Shown in pieces: positions 5,974 to 6,421 of a stretch of 6,421 bases of DNA. The stretch comes from Propionivibrio sp. (GTDB taxonomy: Bacteria > Pseudomonadota > Gammaproteobacteria > Burkholderiales > Rhodocyclaceae). The translations under genes were made by a program, and so were the position numbers. The stretch lies in assembly GCA_017990155.1 (NCBI GenBank), contig JAGNOM010000165.1:1-6421 (forward strand). The letters run 5' to 3'. The notes beneath the pieces were generated by a model, which was given only the letters and a program-made list of their open reading frames with translations, was not told the DNA's origin and did no database searches. The first letter of the stretch is position 1. Every line of letters begins with the position of its first letter.

Positions 5974-6421
5974 ATGAACAGCAAAAGACGATTCGACAGC
6001 CACGTCCACACCACCTACAGCCCGGACGGACACGACCCCATGGCAGCATTTGCCGCCTTGGTTGACGAGGGCGTCGCCGACGGCATCGGCTTCGCCGAGC
6101 ACTACGACTTCCTGCCGATCTGCGGCGCCTGGGAGTACCTCGACGAGGCGCGTTATCTCGCCGAAGTGGCCGAGTGGCGCGTGCGCGGCTATGCCTTCTT
6201 CGCCGGCGTCGAGGTCGATTACGTGCACAAGGTCGAAGGTGACATCCGGCGCAAGCTGCAGCAGTTTCCATTCGACTTCGTCATTGGCTCGATCCACACG
6301 CTCGATCCGTGGACGATCTCCGATCGCGAAATCGACCATTTCTACGACGACGCGATCTTCGAGCAGATATTGACCGAGTATGCGGCGGAGTTCAGCGCCA
6401 GTCTGGCCGTTCCGGAGTTCG
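5974..6421 (+). CDS. PHP-domain phosphoesterase, histidinol-phosphatase type (3' end outside window)
   Basis: A probable cytoplasmic metal-dependent phosphoesterase; 149 codons are present with no stop before the right edge. The PHP metal-binding motifs appear in order: DSHVHTTYSPDG (8-19, ligands H10 and H12), AEHYDF (41-46, E42 and H43), GVEVDY (78-83, E80) and DFVIGSIHTLD (101-111, H108). The final Asp-x-His type motif would lie beyond the window. Members of this family, such as HisK/HisJ of about 260-270 residues, remove phosphate from L-histidinol phosphate in histidine synthesis. Many PHP proteins of this kind have other or unknown substrates, so the exact reaction is uncertain. The chosen ATG gives the usual short lead to the first motif. 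The upstream ATG at 5966 is out of frame. The gene has its own -10 box and is probably not co-transcribed with the chemoreceptor 49 nt upstream. Confidence 0.85.
   Translation, partial: MNSKRRFDSHVHTTYSPDGHDPMAAFAALVDEGVADGIGFAEHYDFLPICGAWEYLDEARYLAEVAEWRVRGYAFFAGVEVDYVHKVEGDIRRKLQQFPFDFVIGSIHTLDPWTISDREIDHFYDDAIFEQILTEYAAEFSASLAVPEF

Noticed and set aside
3891..6014. A 707-codon open frame on the minus strand, opposite the chemoreceptor.
   Set aside because: Its product is a low-complexity Arg/Asp/Gly/Val-rich string without a recognisable domain. It mirrors the chemoreceptor codons and is a typical shadow frame in GC-rich DNA.

Overview
This GC-rich window shows no mobile-element features and looks like ordinary chromosomal sequence from a free-living, motile proteobacterium. 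A Rhodocyclales-type betaproteobacterium is my best guess. That rests on the style of the signalling proteins, the codon use and the sigma-54-like promoters, and is inference only. Four genes are visible. Two are complete and two run off the window edges.

Layout. At the left edge, on the minus strand, is a PadR-family regulator with a His/Cys-rich N-terminus that resembles E. coli YqjI, a nickel/iron-linked repressor; about its last 25-35 codons are missing. Its promoter lies inside a striking 36-bp palindrome (540-575). Also on the minus strand, 91 nt upstream of that gene, is a 1041-residue membrane sensor with two PAS-like domains, a GGDEF domain and an EAL domain (613-3738, GTG start). 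A 299-nt divergent intergenic region (3739-4037) follows. It carries one sigma-54-like promoter element on each strand and a strong dyad. On the plus strand comes a 628-residue dCache chemoreceptor (4038-5924) with an apparently intact amino-acid-binding motif. A GC-rich inverted repeat and a -10 box then lead directly onto the ATG of a PHP-domain hydrolase of the histidinol-phosphatase type (5974 onward), which is cut by the right edge after 149 codons.

How it may work together. The divergent pair joins a c-di-GMP turnover enzyme (sessile/motile decision) to a chemoreceptor (swimming bias), and both appear to have sigma-54-type promoters, so joint control by one enhancer-binding protein is plausible but unproven. 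The PadR regulator and the PHP hydrolase show no evident functional link to that pair. I found no CRISPR array, insertion sequence, rRNA or tRNA gene, and no clearly new multi-gene system. The most unusual features are the architecture of the 36-bp operator and the paired sigma-54-like sites.
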